In this document: one piece after another, positions 10,495 through 21,182 of the stretch
Numbering within the stretch: the first letter of the stretch is position 1
Layout: each line of letters starts with the position of its first letter
Origin: Dryocosmus kuriphilus
Taxonomy: Eukaryota > Arthropoda > Insecta > Hymenoptera > Cynipidae
Direction: 5' to 3'
NCBI GenBank assembly: GCA_038277395.1
Contig: CM076196.1
Coordinates: 82,215,786-82,279,785, forward strand
Length of the DNA: 64,000 bases
Position numbers and translations under genes: made by a program
Notes under the pieces: model-generated
Seen by the model: the letters and a program-made list of their open reading frames with translations, nothing else
Databases searched by the model: none
Told to the model about the DNA's origin: nothing

Positions 10495-12446
10495 GTGAAA
10501 ATGTGTACCCTCGAGATACCCATTAAAACCTTATGCAATATTTCGATCGAAAATTCCAAGGAAAGTGATGCAGATTTGTCTAGTCTAATATTAAATTGCA
10601 TCAAAGATCTTTACCCGATTGCAGAATACCAAGTTGAAACGGTCCGTGAAAAAATACTACGTTACTTCGTTCCTATGTTCAGAAGAAATTGGAAGTCTTC
10701 CTTTTACAAGAACAACATATTTATAAACAGGCATGCTGAATGGTTGCTCACAAATTTTACAATTACTCCAACGATATCAAGTACTAGTAGACGATCTCGG
10801 GAAGAATTTGAAGAGAGCTCCAAGTCGACAAAGAGAAGAAAGTTGCTCACAATCCGGGAAACTTACTCTGAGCTTGAAATTAAACATGCTTTTCTCAGTA
10901 ATCTGAGAACCAGTGGACAACAAAAATTAGCAAATAAAATAAGTCGACTTTTAGAAGAACTCGATAAAGGTGAGGATGTAACAAATGTAATCAGATTTAC
11001 CAACGATGAAGCTCTTGCACTGATAGAAGACGCTAAACTTTCGAAGCGCCAATATGAAATGATTCGTATACAAGCAAAAGCTAGAAATGCTGACATTTAT
11101 GTTCCATATAAGGATTTATGCAAAAAAAAAAAAAAGAATGTTATCCCCCTATTGAAGCGATAAACGTAACGGATCAAGGCGTCAAAATTAAATTACAGGA
11201 TCTGCTAGATCATACAGTGAAGCGTTTAATAAAGATTCCCAGCATCGAGTCCTATATGTTGGAAAATGACGTGAAACTTATGACCCTTTTCCTAAAATAT
11301 GGCTGTGATGGAGCATCAGACCAAAGCTCATATAAGCAGAAACTTCCAGATGGCATGGCATCGGACGAAAGTATATTCATGGTCTCAATGGTGCCTATCA
11401 GATTGGAGTCAGAAGGTAAGAAGATTTGGAAAAATCCTCACCCTGGCTCTACAAAATTGTGCATACCAGTTTCTTATCAATATGCTAAGGAAACTCTGGA
11501 TTTGACGAGATCTGAGATAGGTCGGATAAAAATAGAAATCAATCGACTTTTTCCCACTAAGATTGCATTTGGCAAATTAAGGTGTCAAGTAAATCATGAG
11601 ATGCTGTTAACTATGGTAGATGGAAAAGTAGTTCAGAACCTTTGCAATATACCGAGTGGAGCAACTTGCCATTTGTGCAAATCAAATCCTTCAGAGATGA
11701 ATGATTTAAATAAAATACTGCAAAAGAAAGTCCTTGAGGAGGACTATCAGTATGGTCTTTCACCTCCTCATGCTAAGTTACGTTGCATGAGTCTCATTCT
11801 CAATATATCTTATCGCTTGGGATTCTGCAAGTGGCAAGCAAAAACTGAAGAAGAAAAGGCAATGATGCAAGCAGCAAAATCGAGACTTCAACATGACTTT
11901 CGAAAAGAGATAGGTCTGATAATAGACGTTCCTAGGCATGGATCTGGGAATTCAAATGATGGCAACACTGCACGGAGATTTTTCCGAGATCCTGATCTAA
12001 CATCCAAAATAACAGGTGTTGATTTTCGATTGATCCATCGACTTAGCATAATTTTGCAGGTTCTTTCCTGTGGACGCAGAATAGATCCAGAAAAATTTGA
12101 AGTTTATGCTTTTGAAACAGCACAGTTGTATCTCAGTCTATACAAGTGGTATTATATGCCGTCATCTGTGCACAAAATTTTGTTGCATGGTTCAAAGATT
12201 GTTAAATCGTTTCTGATTCCAATTGGTATGTTGTCGGAAGAAGCTCAAGAGGCACGAAACAAAGATTTCAAGCGATTTCGTGAGTATCATACCCGGAAAT
12301 GCAGTCGACATGCAACAAATACTGATCTTATTCACAAGTTACTGATCTCATCTGATTCGTACTTGGCACATCTGAGAGGAACATGGAAACAGACTGAGAG
12401 TATCCTGGATCCTGAGGCTCTTCAGCTCTTGATGTTAGATCCGTGA
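10495..12446 (+). CDS. RAG1/Transib-like recombinase (transposase), interrupted by a -1 frame break
   Basis: Two overlapping frames (10495-11163, about 222 residues; 11118-12446, about 440 residues) together encode one protein of roughly 650 residues. In the second frame the RAG1-core features occur in order. KYGCDGASD has Asp64, equivalent to RAG1 D600. TMVDGKV has Asp168, equivalent to D708, and is followed by the CHLC zinc pair (184/187). NDGNTARRF is like RAG1 NGNFARK. HKILLH (His352/His357) has the same spacing as RAG1 H937/H942. IGMLSEEAQEARNKDFKRFR aligns without gaps to the RAG1 E962 segment and places the catalytic Glu at 378. The family cuts DNA by nicking and hairpin formation with a DDE active site. 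The N-terminal frame is unlike the RAG1 RING region and is probably family-specific. No introns are needed. The stop codon lies inside the first minisatellite unit. No RAG2-like gene is present. Whether the frame break is real, programmed or a homopolymer error is open. Confidence 0.85.
11122..11135 (+). other. A14 run followed by G at the recombinase frame break
   Basis: Fourteen consecutive A's lie where frame 1 (ending in a Lys run) and frame 2 (resuming with KECYP) overlap. Reading one base backwards here joins the frames. A-runs followed by G are classical sites of -1 ribosomal slippage and of polymerase slippage. They are also a classical site of sequencing error. Confidence 0.8.
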
Positions 12447-13045
12447 GAGGCAAGGAGACTCACAATAAAAAAGCACCCCGAATTGTGAGAGGCGAGGGGG
12501 CTCCAATAAAAAAGCACCCTGAATTGTGAGAGGCGAGGGGGCTCACAATAAAAAAGCACCCCCGAATTGTGAGAGGCGAGGGGGCTCACAATAAAAAAGC
12601 ACCCCGAATCACAATAAAAAAGCACCCCGAATTGTGAGAGGCGAGGGAACTCACAATAAAAAAGCACCCCGAATTGTGAGAGGCGAGTGGACTCACAATA
12701 AAAAAGCACCCCGAATTGTGAGAGGCGAGGGGGCTCACAATAAAAAAGCACCCCGAATTGTGAGAGGCGAGGGGACTCACAATAAAAAAGCACCCCGAAT
12801 TGTGAGAGGCGAGGGGGCTCACAATAAAAAAAGCACCCCGAATTTTGAGAGGCGAGGGGGCTCACAATAAAAAAGCACCCCGAATTGTGAGAGGCGAGGG
12901 GGCTCACAATAAAAAAGCAACCCGAATTGTGAGAGGCGAGGGGCTCACAATAAAAAAGCACCCCCAATTGTGAGAGGCGAGGGGGCTCACAATAAAAAAC
13001 CACCCCGAATTGTGAGAGGCGAGGGGGCTCACAATAAAAAAGCAC
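12440..13045 (+). repeat. ~42-bp minisatellite, about 14 units, nearly all carrying AATAAA
   Basis: The unit is GTGAGAGGCGAGGGGGCTCAC followed by AATAAAAAAGCACCCCGAATT, with period 42-44 bp. The first half is a potential hairpin (GTGAG...CTCAC). AATAAA in the second half matches the animal poly(A) signal. The transposase stop (TGA, 12444-12446) is part of the first unit. Small variants (missing hairpin half near 12609, TTGAG at about 12845) show unit-level decay. Reverse-strand open frames through this block are artefacts of the repeat. Confidence 0.95.
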
Positions 13046-13084
13046 TGTAAATATAATTCTAACATAGTTAAAAGAAAAAACAAA

Positions 13085-15380
13085 TTATTAATGTGTATAA
13101 ACGCCTACAATATGCATTTTTTTATGCAATTTGTTTATAAAATTAACAAATTGTAAAGAAAAGGTTAACTTTATAAGAAAACATCACTAGTAATATAATA
13201 TTAACATGACTGAAAGAAAAAAAAACGAATTTTTCTGCCTATAAACACCTACGATATGCATTTGTTTATGTGATTTGTTTATAAAATTAACAAATAGTAA
13301 TGGACAGTAAAATTTTATTTAAAAACATCACTGGTAACATAATTTTAACATGACTAAGGAAAAAGTCAAATTCTTTCTGTCTATAAACGCCTAAAATGTG
13401 AATTTGTTTGTTATTTGTTTATTAAATAAACAATTAATGACAAATAACAAAATTTTGTCAGAAATCATTACCGGAAAGGTAATTCTAACATGACTAGGAA
13501 AAAAAACGAATTCTTTCAGTCTATAAACGCCTAAAATGGGTATTTGTTTATATAATTTGTTTATAAAATTCATAACAATAATAGATACTGAAATTTTATG
13601 ATCAGTTGTTATCCTGGAGATTGAAAAATGCAATTTTAGAGCAGAAACATGTACTAGAAATGTACAGGCTGTTAATGTTCATTGTTTGTTGACATAATTT
13701 GTTTATAACAATTAAATTTGCGAGTTAACCAAATTTTTGTATTCCTTGTGTCCTTATGCAAGAAATTCGTGCGACATTAATAATAAGAAAAATTTTTTCT
13801 CGGAGATAAAAAATAAAGTTTTAAAAATCGTAGTTTTTGTCGCTATTTTCATTAACATAACAATTGAATAAAAAAAAAAACTTTTAAATCGACTCTCACA
13901 GATCTCTTAAGAATCTAATCCTGAATTTTCTAAAAAAGAAAAATTTTTAATCGGTGCACAATTGCGTTCTAAAAGTTGATTTGAACCTCGTTTTTTGATT
14001 TTACCCCACTGTGCGGCGCTCACGTTAAGGGGTTATATACAGTTAGAATTTTCAAAAAATCGATTTTGTTTTTATTTCATTTTCGTAATGTACATATACT
14101 TAAGTTCACACACAGACAATTTCAAGTCAATCCGGCAATTATTCTCGAAGTTACACGCATATTTGTAAAGACGTGTCAGAGCGTTTGAATTTAGGCGGCC
14201 GGAGCGGCGGCAGCGCTAACCTAGAACGGTGTCCGTTTTCTTCACTTGCCTATTATGTTCCTTTCTAATGTATTCAGATGCATAAAGTGCCAGTGTATTA
14301 GCGCCCTTAGGCCTGCGAAGTAAATTGAATTGACATATGGCCCTGGAATAGACGACTCCATGTAAGTTGAAAAAAAAATTTTTTACCCTATTTAAAGTGC
14401 TTTTGAAACTTTAAACGCGTTTTTCTCAAAACTTCTCAAATCGAAGGTTTTTTCTCACCGATAAATATTTTTTTTTATATTCAATGTAAGGCCAAAATTT
14501 TGGTCAAAAATCGATTTTTTTTTTGTTGAGAAGCCGCCATTTTGTCAAAAAATTTTATTTTGCTTATTCCTTCGATTAATTACAACATTATACATTATTT
14601 TAATGAAGTCCGTTTGGTTTCTTCATTTTAGATGATCCAGTCGAGAGATATCGTGGTCACCGCAAGACGTCTTTTTTGAGAGCAGCTCCTGGAGATCAGC
14701 TATAGCAGCTTTCAAAATGATTATTTTTACAAATAAAAAATGTTAAAATACAGTTCATTGTTACTATAATATGCGTACAGATTTTTACATTAATAAATTT
14801 AAATGTCTTCTCAGGAAAAATTCGTGAAAAACCTCTATTTTAGAGGCTGCTAACTGTATATAACCCCTTAAAATCGCTGTATCTTTTTTTCTTCTGTAAA
14901 TAAAGGGCTGAAACTTGTCCAAAAACTTCTTCGCATAGTATGTTTTAATACTATATTATCAGCAATACGAAATTAAGGACTTTGTCACACAAATTTTGAC
15001 GCGATAAGTTTCAAGTCGGAAAATCGAACAAAAACATTTCCAAAATTTTGTACACAGACCGAAATTACTTTGAAAACTTCGGACAGCTTCTGTTACTTTG
15101 AGAATTAGTTGAAGAATATGTGATTAAATTTTCATAGAGAAATATTCATTATTCGCTAAGTTACAGCGAGTCAAACGTCAAAAATAAGAAAATAATTTTT
15201 TTCGCATTTTTCAGTTAAAACTCAATTTTGACCATGTTCCCCCAACTTTAGAAAAAAATAAATGTCATATTCTTATTCAGCACCCTCGAAAATATAAAGC
15301 TAAACTATTTTAGCGACTTGGCCGAGGTTGGTCGGTTTTTCATTTTCTAGACGACTTTTTGGGGGTGATCCGCTCCTCTA
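13085..15380 (-). repeat. Right long inverted repeat of the RAG1-like element
   Basis: Inverted counterpart of 8907-9985, longer because it contains the 839-bp nested element (14029-14867) and about 330 bp (14872-15200) that the left arm lacks. Inner 142-bp tandem units run from about 13085 to 13580. Confidence 0.85.
14029..14867. mobile_element. piggyBac-type MITE (839 bp) nested in the right arm
   Basis: Inverted termini GGGGTTATATACAGTTAG (14029-14046) and its complement (14850-14867) are perfect over 18 bp. TTAA flanks both sides (14025-14028 and 14868-14871), the hallmark of piggyBac insertion. There is no open reading frame for a transposase, so it is non-autonomous. Being inside one arm only, it inserted after the RAG1-like element was formed. 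Confidence 0.9.
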
Positions 15381-16401
15381 ATAAGCTTCAGAATTCCATA
15401 TAAATTGTATTGGGAACACCAGCGCCCCCAACTTTATAGAACCTTTTAATTTTCGCATCCCGAGTAGAGCCTTTCAATATGTATGTCCCGAGATAGAAAC
15501 TTGTTTTTTGAGCATATCGAAATAAAGAAATTTTTATAACAACCTCCTTTTCACAAAAATGAAATATTGTAGTCATATATAATTAATTCTAAATATAATT
15601 AATTACTCCTAACATGCAGTCTTCAGTCTGCACCTAAACCTAATCCAGCTTCCCGAATATGTTATTTCAATTCCGAGAAATCTTAATGAATTAACACACG
15701 CATTTCTTTTGTTTTTCCTGGTCTTTCTTGCTTCTTCCCTCTGCCTTCTCCAATTTGTCTCAACATAGGATCAAGAAGACGATTCCGAGATGAGGGAGAA
15801 GCAATAAGAGGGAGACTGGAAGACTTATGGGACAAGTCGTTTTCTCTTGGCGTCGCTTGGGAAATGCGTGAGTTTACGCGTTTCCTGTGCCCGTAACGCA
15901 CGGACGTCTCTTTTCGCGTAAGAAGTCAATACGACTTTTCCAGCTCTCTCTCCCTCTCTTTTCTCTCTTATTTTATTTCTGTCTTTTTCTATCTTATTTT
16001 ATCTCTTTCTTTCACAGCATTTTTGAGCTCAGTGCTTCTTCGTCGGTAATAGTACCCAGGGGAAAAAGCGAATGGAAGAGGGTCCGCGTCTTATTTCTTA
16101 CGATTTGCACCTCACCCCTTCGGGCCTCCTCAAGAAACCGAGGTTAGGGTTCGCTTGAGCAGCCCTCTAAGAAATACACTTCGAGCCCTGCTACTGCATT
16201 TTACAGAGATCCTTGGGTCAAAAGGGATATAGGGCTTTTCTCCTTCACCCGACCTTCCGACGAGGATCAATTTTACGGTCATTGGCTCGACAAATTTCCC
16301 GTGTTAGGTCCTAAACTCTTTTTTTCTAACTCAACTTGTTAAAAGTTTAACTTACTATGTTGAAAAGAAGTTTACGCTAGATTAATGAAGAAAGTTAAAA
16401 G
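15381..16401. other. Less AT-rich stretch, no gene called
   Basis: About 15600-16330 is less AT-rich and not obviously repetitive within the window, with a pyrimidine-rich tract at 15945-16015. Open frames on both strands (15683-15901 minus, 15887-16147 plus) start at non-ATG codons and show no domain. It could hold a promoter or 5' exon of a neighbouring gene, but nothing shows this directly. Confidence 0.35.
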
Positions 16402-17045
16402 CAGTGTTTGACAGTTGAGGGGTTACATGCAATAACTGGTTATAGAATTCTGGCTCTCGGTTTCGTTGGCCCCTGAGAGCTTTTAAAAAATGTTTCGAAT
16501 TTTTATTCTTAAAACATATTTTCGAATAGAAAGTTTTATTGTGCATCTTTTCTTCCTCACAAAAAAGTTGTAGATCTTTCAGTTTTCGAAATAAATGGAA
16601 AAAAACTATTTTTTCTCCAGACCAAAATTTAATTTCTTTTTTGACTTCAGCTCGCGCTCAGTCACTCAATTTTGGGAATTTCGTTGTAAAATTTACAGAA
16701 ATTACATATTGTAATGTTCTTAGAGTAACTGTGTAAGTTATAATATTAAATATTTATATCAAAAAGTTAATGGTTTATTTTCATCGCGTATTAAAAATTG
16801 AACATCGATACTTTCCAGCGCTTCGGAAGTCGAGCGAATATTGAGCAAGCTGAAGATTCCAGCAGGAAACTTGGTCAGAAAGGAATAAAGAGGCAAAATA
16901 TTATTTATTTTCTTACAACTGTTAAAAAAGTATGATTGTTTTACTTCGTGTGCGGTTGTTTCTCGCGCGTAGAAAAGAGCGTCTTCATTCGAGTAATCGA
17001 GTAAGACCAACTCGCTGAAAGTACACAATGCAAATTAAATAAGTA

Positions 17046-17944
17046 GGGGAAGGGTGCCCATAGGGAGTCAGAAAAACTTAAAATTGTATAGGTGATCTGT
17101 TTAAAATTACTTGGAAAAGTTTAACATGTAGAATTGAAATCTAATTCTTCGTGTATATAAAGCTGAAAAGATAAAACCTTTTTGTTTAAGCATTTCAGAA
17201 AGAATCAACAATTTATAAAATGTGTCATTTGAACATCATTGTACTTTCCAGAGTACACAGATAATCACTCGCTGCATTCAATAAATAAAGTTTTTGATTT
17301 GATTTCAATCGTTGATATATTCAATTATTTAGATTATCTTTTTGAAAAAACTGTTGTTGATCTTAAATTATTTTATATTAACTGCAAAATATCTAATATT
17401 ACAATGATCTATTTTTAGTGTCAAATTCCAGGTTAATTCCCTGCTGAACGTTGTTTTTGTGGATGTCAGTGCTAGCAACGCTAGATGTGTTTGGTTACAA
17501 TCAGAATAAAAAAAAAAAACCCTTCGTTGTTTTTGACCACAATAACCTCTATATTTTCAAAAAAGAATCTTAGTGATTATCTGGAACTTGGTTTACTAAA
17601 TATTGATATATTATTTAAAATCTAAGATTAAAAACCTTGTTTGCCTCAAATAGGATGAGTATAATGATGCCAGATTGTAAGTACATAAGTGCAAAACTTT
17701 TTAGTGGTCCTGTTTTTCTCAAATGTTAATTAAAATTGATAAAAAACATCATGGCAATGTGTCAAAAACACATTTCATTTAGAAAAAATTAAATACAGAA
17801 GGTTCTCGAATCAAACTTTTCTAAAAAATGCCTGTGCAATAGAGTCATAGATATTGAGTTATTAGGGCGCATTTTATTAAATAATTTTGTAGATATTCCT
17901 TTTGACTCTCTGTGCAGACCGAACAACTGTGGGCACCTTTCCCC
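17046..17944. mobile_element. TA-flanked MITE (899 bp) inside element X
   Basis: Inverted termini GGGGAA(G/A)GGTGCCCA at 17046 and 17944 with TA on both sides (17044-17045, 17945-17946). Short inverted similarity continues inward (AGGGAGTC near 17063 / GACTCTC near 17903). No coding frame. The TA duplication fits Tc1/mariner/pogo-type mobilisation. Confidence 0.8.
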
Positions 17945-18222
17945 TACTAAAAAATGATACTTTTTTATCAATATATTCGATTTTATTTTTCAAACTTATT
18001 TATAAATTTATTTAAAAACTTTAAAATAAGGAAAACTGTACTTATTACGGTCATTCGTTAATAGTGAATTATGCTTTGTTTCCCCAAAAATATAAACAAA
18101 ACTATGTCGCATTCTTACTTGAGAGACATTAAAATCCTACAATGTACAAAATGGAAACAAAGTGATCATTTCTGCATTATTTTTTTAATAGTGCACGTCT
18201 AAAGAAATTGCAGAATGTATTA

Positions 18223-19256
18223 CCCGTGTAGAAATTTCGAGAGGGGTCTAGTGGGGCCCTCACTAGCTTTCCCTGTTTTTAGTCGGGCCCTTATGGGGAA
18301 AACTAGTCGGGGCACCAGCAAGATCGTAACGCTTTTGTCAGTGTGGGCCCTACTAGACGTTCTAGTAGGGGTCTACTGGGTATCGCCCTTGCACAGCCCT
18401 ATCAACGAAAGAGCCCTGCTGTGGCCCTAGTCAGGTTCCCATTAGATTGGTTATAATTATAAACCTACATATAGTTATGCATTTGGGATTATTTCAAAAT
18501 ATCTACTTATATCATTCCAAATACAACCCTAGAAATAAACATAAAAGTTATCTTTGTTTATATTGAATATATATCCTTAATACTGTTCTTTTTGCACATT
18601 TTTCCCTTGTTCTCGAGATCTCCTTCCGCCATTCCAGTCCTTGGCATTAGGCAAAACATGTTTTAACTCAGATCGGAAATACATTTGTATTATTGCTTCG
18701 CCACTTTGATTTCTGTGGGAATTCGAAACCGCAGTTGAAAAAAGTTTAATTCATTATTTAGAGAACGTGAAATAGTATAGTTAATACATAAATAAATGCT
18801 TAATTTCTAATAAACTTACCTAGCATGCATGAACACATTCTTGTCTCCCTAAAAATTTGTTTATTTCCACATGCCTTCATGGCTACAAATTGAAGAGCAA
18901 CCTTTTTGGACAAATATCTTTTTAAAATAGTGTTAATGGTTTTTCTCACATTTTTCATTCCATCAAAGTGAAGCGAAAGTGATGACGTCTAAAAAACGAC
19001 TGACACTCATGAACTTTACCAAAGAGAGGTTATGTTGCGCGCCGTCTAATGGCCGAACCTTATATAACTACAAAAGTGAGGTTAGCGGGGTTCTCTAGCC
19101 GGGACCCCACTAGATACAGATAGACTTATTAAAATAAAGAATTGATTACTAGTACCATATAGGGCCCTGATTTGTTCTTTCTAGACTAGAACTTCTAGTC
19201 CACGCCACACTAGAACCCCAGTTCAAATAGGGAAAGAGGGAAATTTCTACACGGGT
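18223..19256. mobile_element. Inverted-repeat element with ACCCGTGTAGAAATTTC ends, inside element X
   Basis: Perfect 17-bp inverted ends (18223-18239 / 19240-19256). GC-rich subterminal zones carry many CTAG-containing variants (CTAGTGGGGCCC, CTAGTAGGGG, ACTAGAACCCC) on both sides. An open frame at 18215-18430 is a by-product. No clear target duplication was found. Confidence 0.7.
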
Positions 19257-20020
19257 GAAAAGTGTGTTTAAAAAGTGTTTTTCGAGGTAAACGTATAAGT
19301 AGTGATTTTTTTCTATTTTCGAAATGGAAAATATACATCTTTCATTAGACTTGAAAAGTAAAATCGAATATAATGCTAAGAAAACATCATTTTTAGTACT
19401 TATTTAATTTACATTGCATGCTTTCGACGAATTACCGGTTGTAGCTGAACGCAAACGCTTTTGCCTGTGCGCGAGAACTGACCGCACGCGAAGAAAAACC
19501 ATCATAGTGTTTAAACCGTTATGTCAATCGAAGTAATATTTTCCAGAAAACTTCCTTACTCCTTTTTGATCAATTTTCCCGCTGGAACATCCAGTTTCCT
19601 CAAAATTCGCTCGACTCCCCAAACGCTGGAAAGTATCAATGTCCAATTTTAAGAACGGGATGAAAAAAATCTTTAACTTTTTTTTATATAAATATTTAAA
19701 CTTTTAATATACATAGTTACTCTAAAAACATTGAAATGCGTAATCCCTGTAAATTTTACTGCGAAAATTCCCAAACTTGAGTGACTGAGCATGAGTTGAA
19801 TGTAAAAAAAAAAATTAATTTTTGGTTTAAAAAAAAATAGTCTTTTCTATTTATTTTAAAAACTACAAAAGATACAACTTTTTTTTATGAGAAAAAAAAG
19901 ATGCTGAGTCAAATTTTTTATAAAAAAAGATTTAGAAAAATTCTAAACCCAAAAAACCCTTTTAATGTCCAATATGAAAATCTAATTTAAAAGTTGTTAA
20001 AAAAAAATAATCCAACTCTC

Positions 20021-20690
20021 CGATCAAATTTGGACCACACCAGAAAAAAGGTTTTTATCAAATTTCAAAAAGGAAAAGCAAAAAATAGGAGGGAAAAATA
20101 AGGCAACCAAACAATTACTCTTCCTTCTTTTTCTTTCCCTTGTCTTCTTTTGTTTTTATTTATTTGTTTAAATCCCAGCCAAAAACTATTTACATATAAT
20201 GCCAACGTTTCGCTGTTCATGCAATACCAAAAATATAGCATCACCAAAACAGTTCCATGAGGTCGCCACGATGTTCTCACCGTGAGACCAGATTAAGGAA
20301 TAAGACGAATAAAAAAATACATAATATTATAAAAATATACCTGAAGACAGCAGAAAAAGCTTTCCCGGTAACCCCAAAAAGACGTCGCAAACTCTTGCAC
20401 CTGAAAAAGGGATGATAACAAGCACCCACTGTCCCCAAAAACAAAGACCACGAGTACCAAAACAATTAAAAAGTTAGAAAAATAAGGAGAAAAGAAGAAA
20501 ACTCATGAATTTAAAACCTAAATGTAATCAATCATGCTATCAAAACAATTATTTAATTTATCCAAATCAGTCTTTAAATTTATAGATAATTCTTTCTGTT
20601 TTTTAATGTAAAGCATTTCCATGAATTCTCTCTTCTTCTTATCATTTTCATAAAAAAACTGTGGAATACGGTGTAGTCCAAATTTGATCG
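20021..20690. mobile_element. Short inverted-repeat element in the right arm of X
   Basis: Inverted ends CGATCAAATTTGGAC(C/T)ACACC at 20021 and 20690. The enclosed sequence has no counterpart in the left arm of X, as expected for a later insertion. No gene; target duplication not clear. Confidence 0.65.
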
Positions 20691-21182
20691 AATAGTTCGA
20701 TTATTTTTGTTTGCCATCTTCTAAATTAGATCAAATTTTCTATTCAAATGTGTTTTTCAAAAATTAAAATTCGAAACATTTTTTAAAAGCTCTCAGGGGC
20801 CAACGAAACCGAGCACGAGAATTCTATAACCGGCTGCTGCATGTAGCCCCTCAGTTATTTGTCATACGTTACTGGGAATGTTACAAGTTTTAGTGACGGT
20901 AACAGTAACACGTTACTTATTTTAAAAAGTAACGGTAACGTTAATGCGTACAATTTTTAACTCACGGTAACATAAAGTAATGTACTTTACTTAATGATAT
21001 TTTTTAATGGTGTTTCTACTACATTGAACGTCATGATAAACATTATCATTATTTCAATAATTATCAATCGAATATTTTTCTTACCATTTTTACTTAAGAA
21101 GCTTTTCAACTATTATGTGACGCTTTTTTCTGATAATTCCCCTCCCCCTCCCAACTCCGTCACGCGTTTTCTACAGTATGTG

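Larger units (their letters stand above)
8907..15380 (+). mobile_element. RAG1-like DNA transposon with long composite inverted repeats
   Basis: The two ends are perfect inverted copies of TAGAGGAGCGGATCACCCCC (8907-8926 and 15361-15380). They are flanked by ATA on both sides, so the target duplication could be ATA, or TA if the outermost bases belong to the target. Similarity between the arms continues inward for about 1 kb. The only gene is a RAG1-core-like recombinase (10495-12446), followed by a minisatellite. The right arm carries a nested 839-bp TTAA-flanked element. Transib and RAG transposons usually have short CACxxTG-type termini and 5-bp duplications, and neither is seen here. The gene lies centrally between the arms, which argues it belongs to the element. 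I cannot tell whether this family is already catalogued. Confidence 0.8.
16417..20852. mobile_element. Long inverted-repeat element X inserted in the hAT element
   Basis: Ends GAGGGG(T/C)TACATGCA are inverted at 16417 and 20852. AGTT occurs on both sides (16413-16416, 20853-20856), giving a 4-bp target duplication. The arms stay similar for several hundred bp: blocks with GCTCTCAGGGGCCAACGAAA, GTGACTGAGC and CGCTGGAAAGTATC-type sequence occur in both orientations, left to about 17030 and right from about 19430. No transposase frame is visible. The TIR sequence is not one I recognise. Confidence 0.75.

Noticed and set aside
12422..13045. Minus-strand open frame of 207 codons with repeated FYCEPPRLSQFGVL-like units (and a plus-strand one at 12634-12870)
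   Set aside because: It only reflects the 42-bp minisatellite, whose length is divisible by three; frame and residues change wherever a unit has an indel.
12440..13045. Resemblance to a CRISPR array
   Set aside because: The repeats are directly adjacent with no variable spacers, the host is a eukaryote, and no cas genes are present.
8907..15380. A RAG2-like partner gene in the RAG1-like element
   Set aside because: No second gene and no kelch-type repeat pattern was found in either strand of the element.
15683..16147. Overlapping open frames on both strands in a less AT-rich segment
   Set aside because: Non-ATG starts, low-complexity Leu/Phe/Ser content from a CT-rich tract, no motif. Left as an unassigned stretch.
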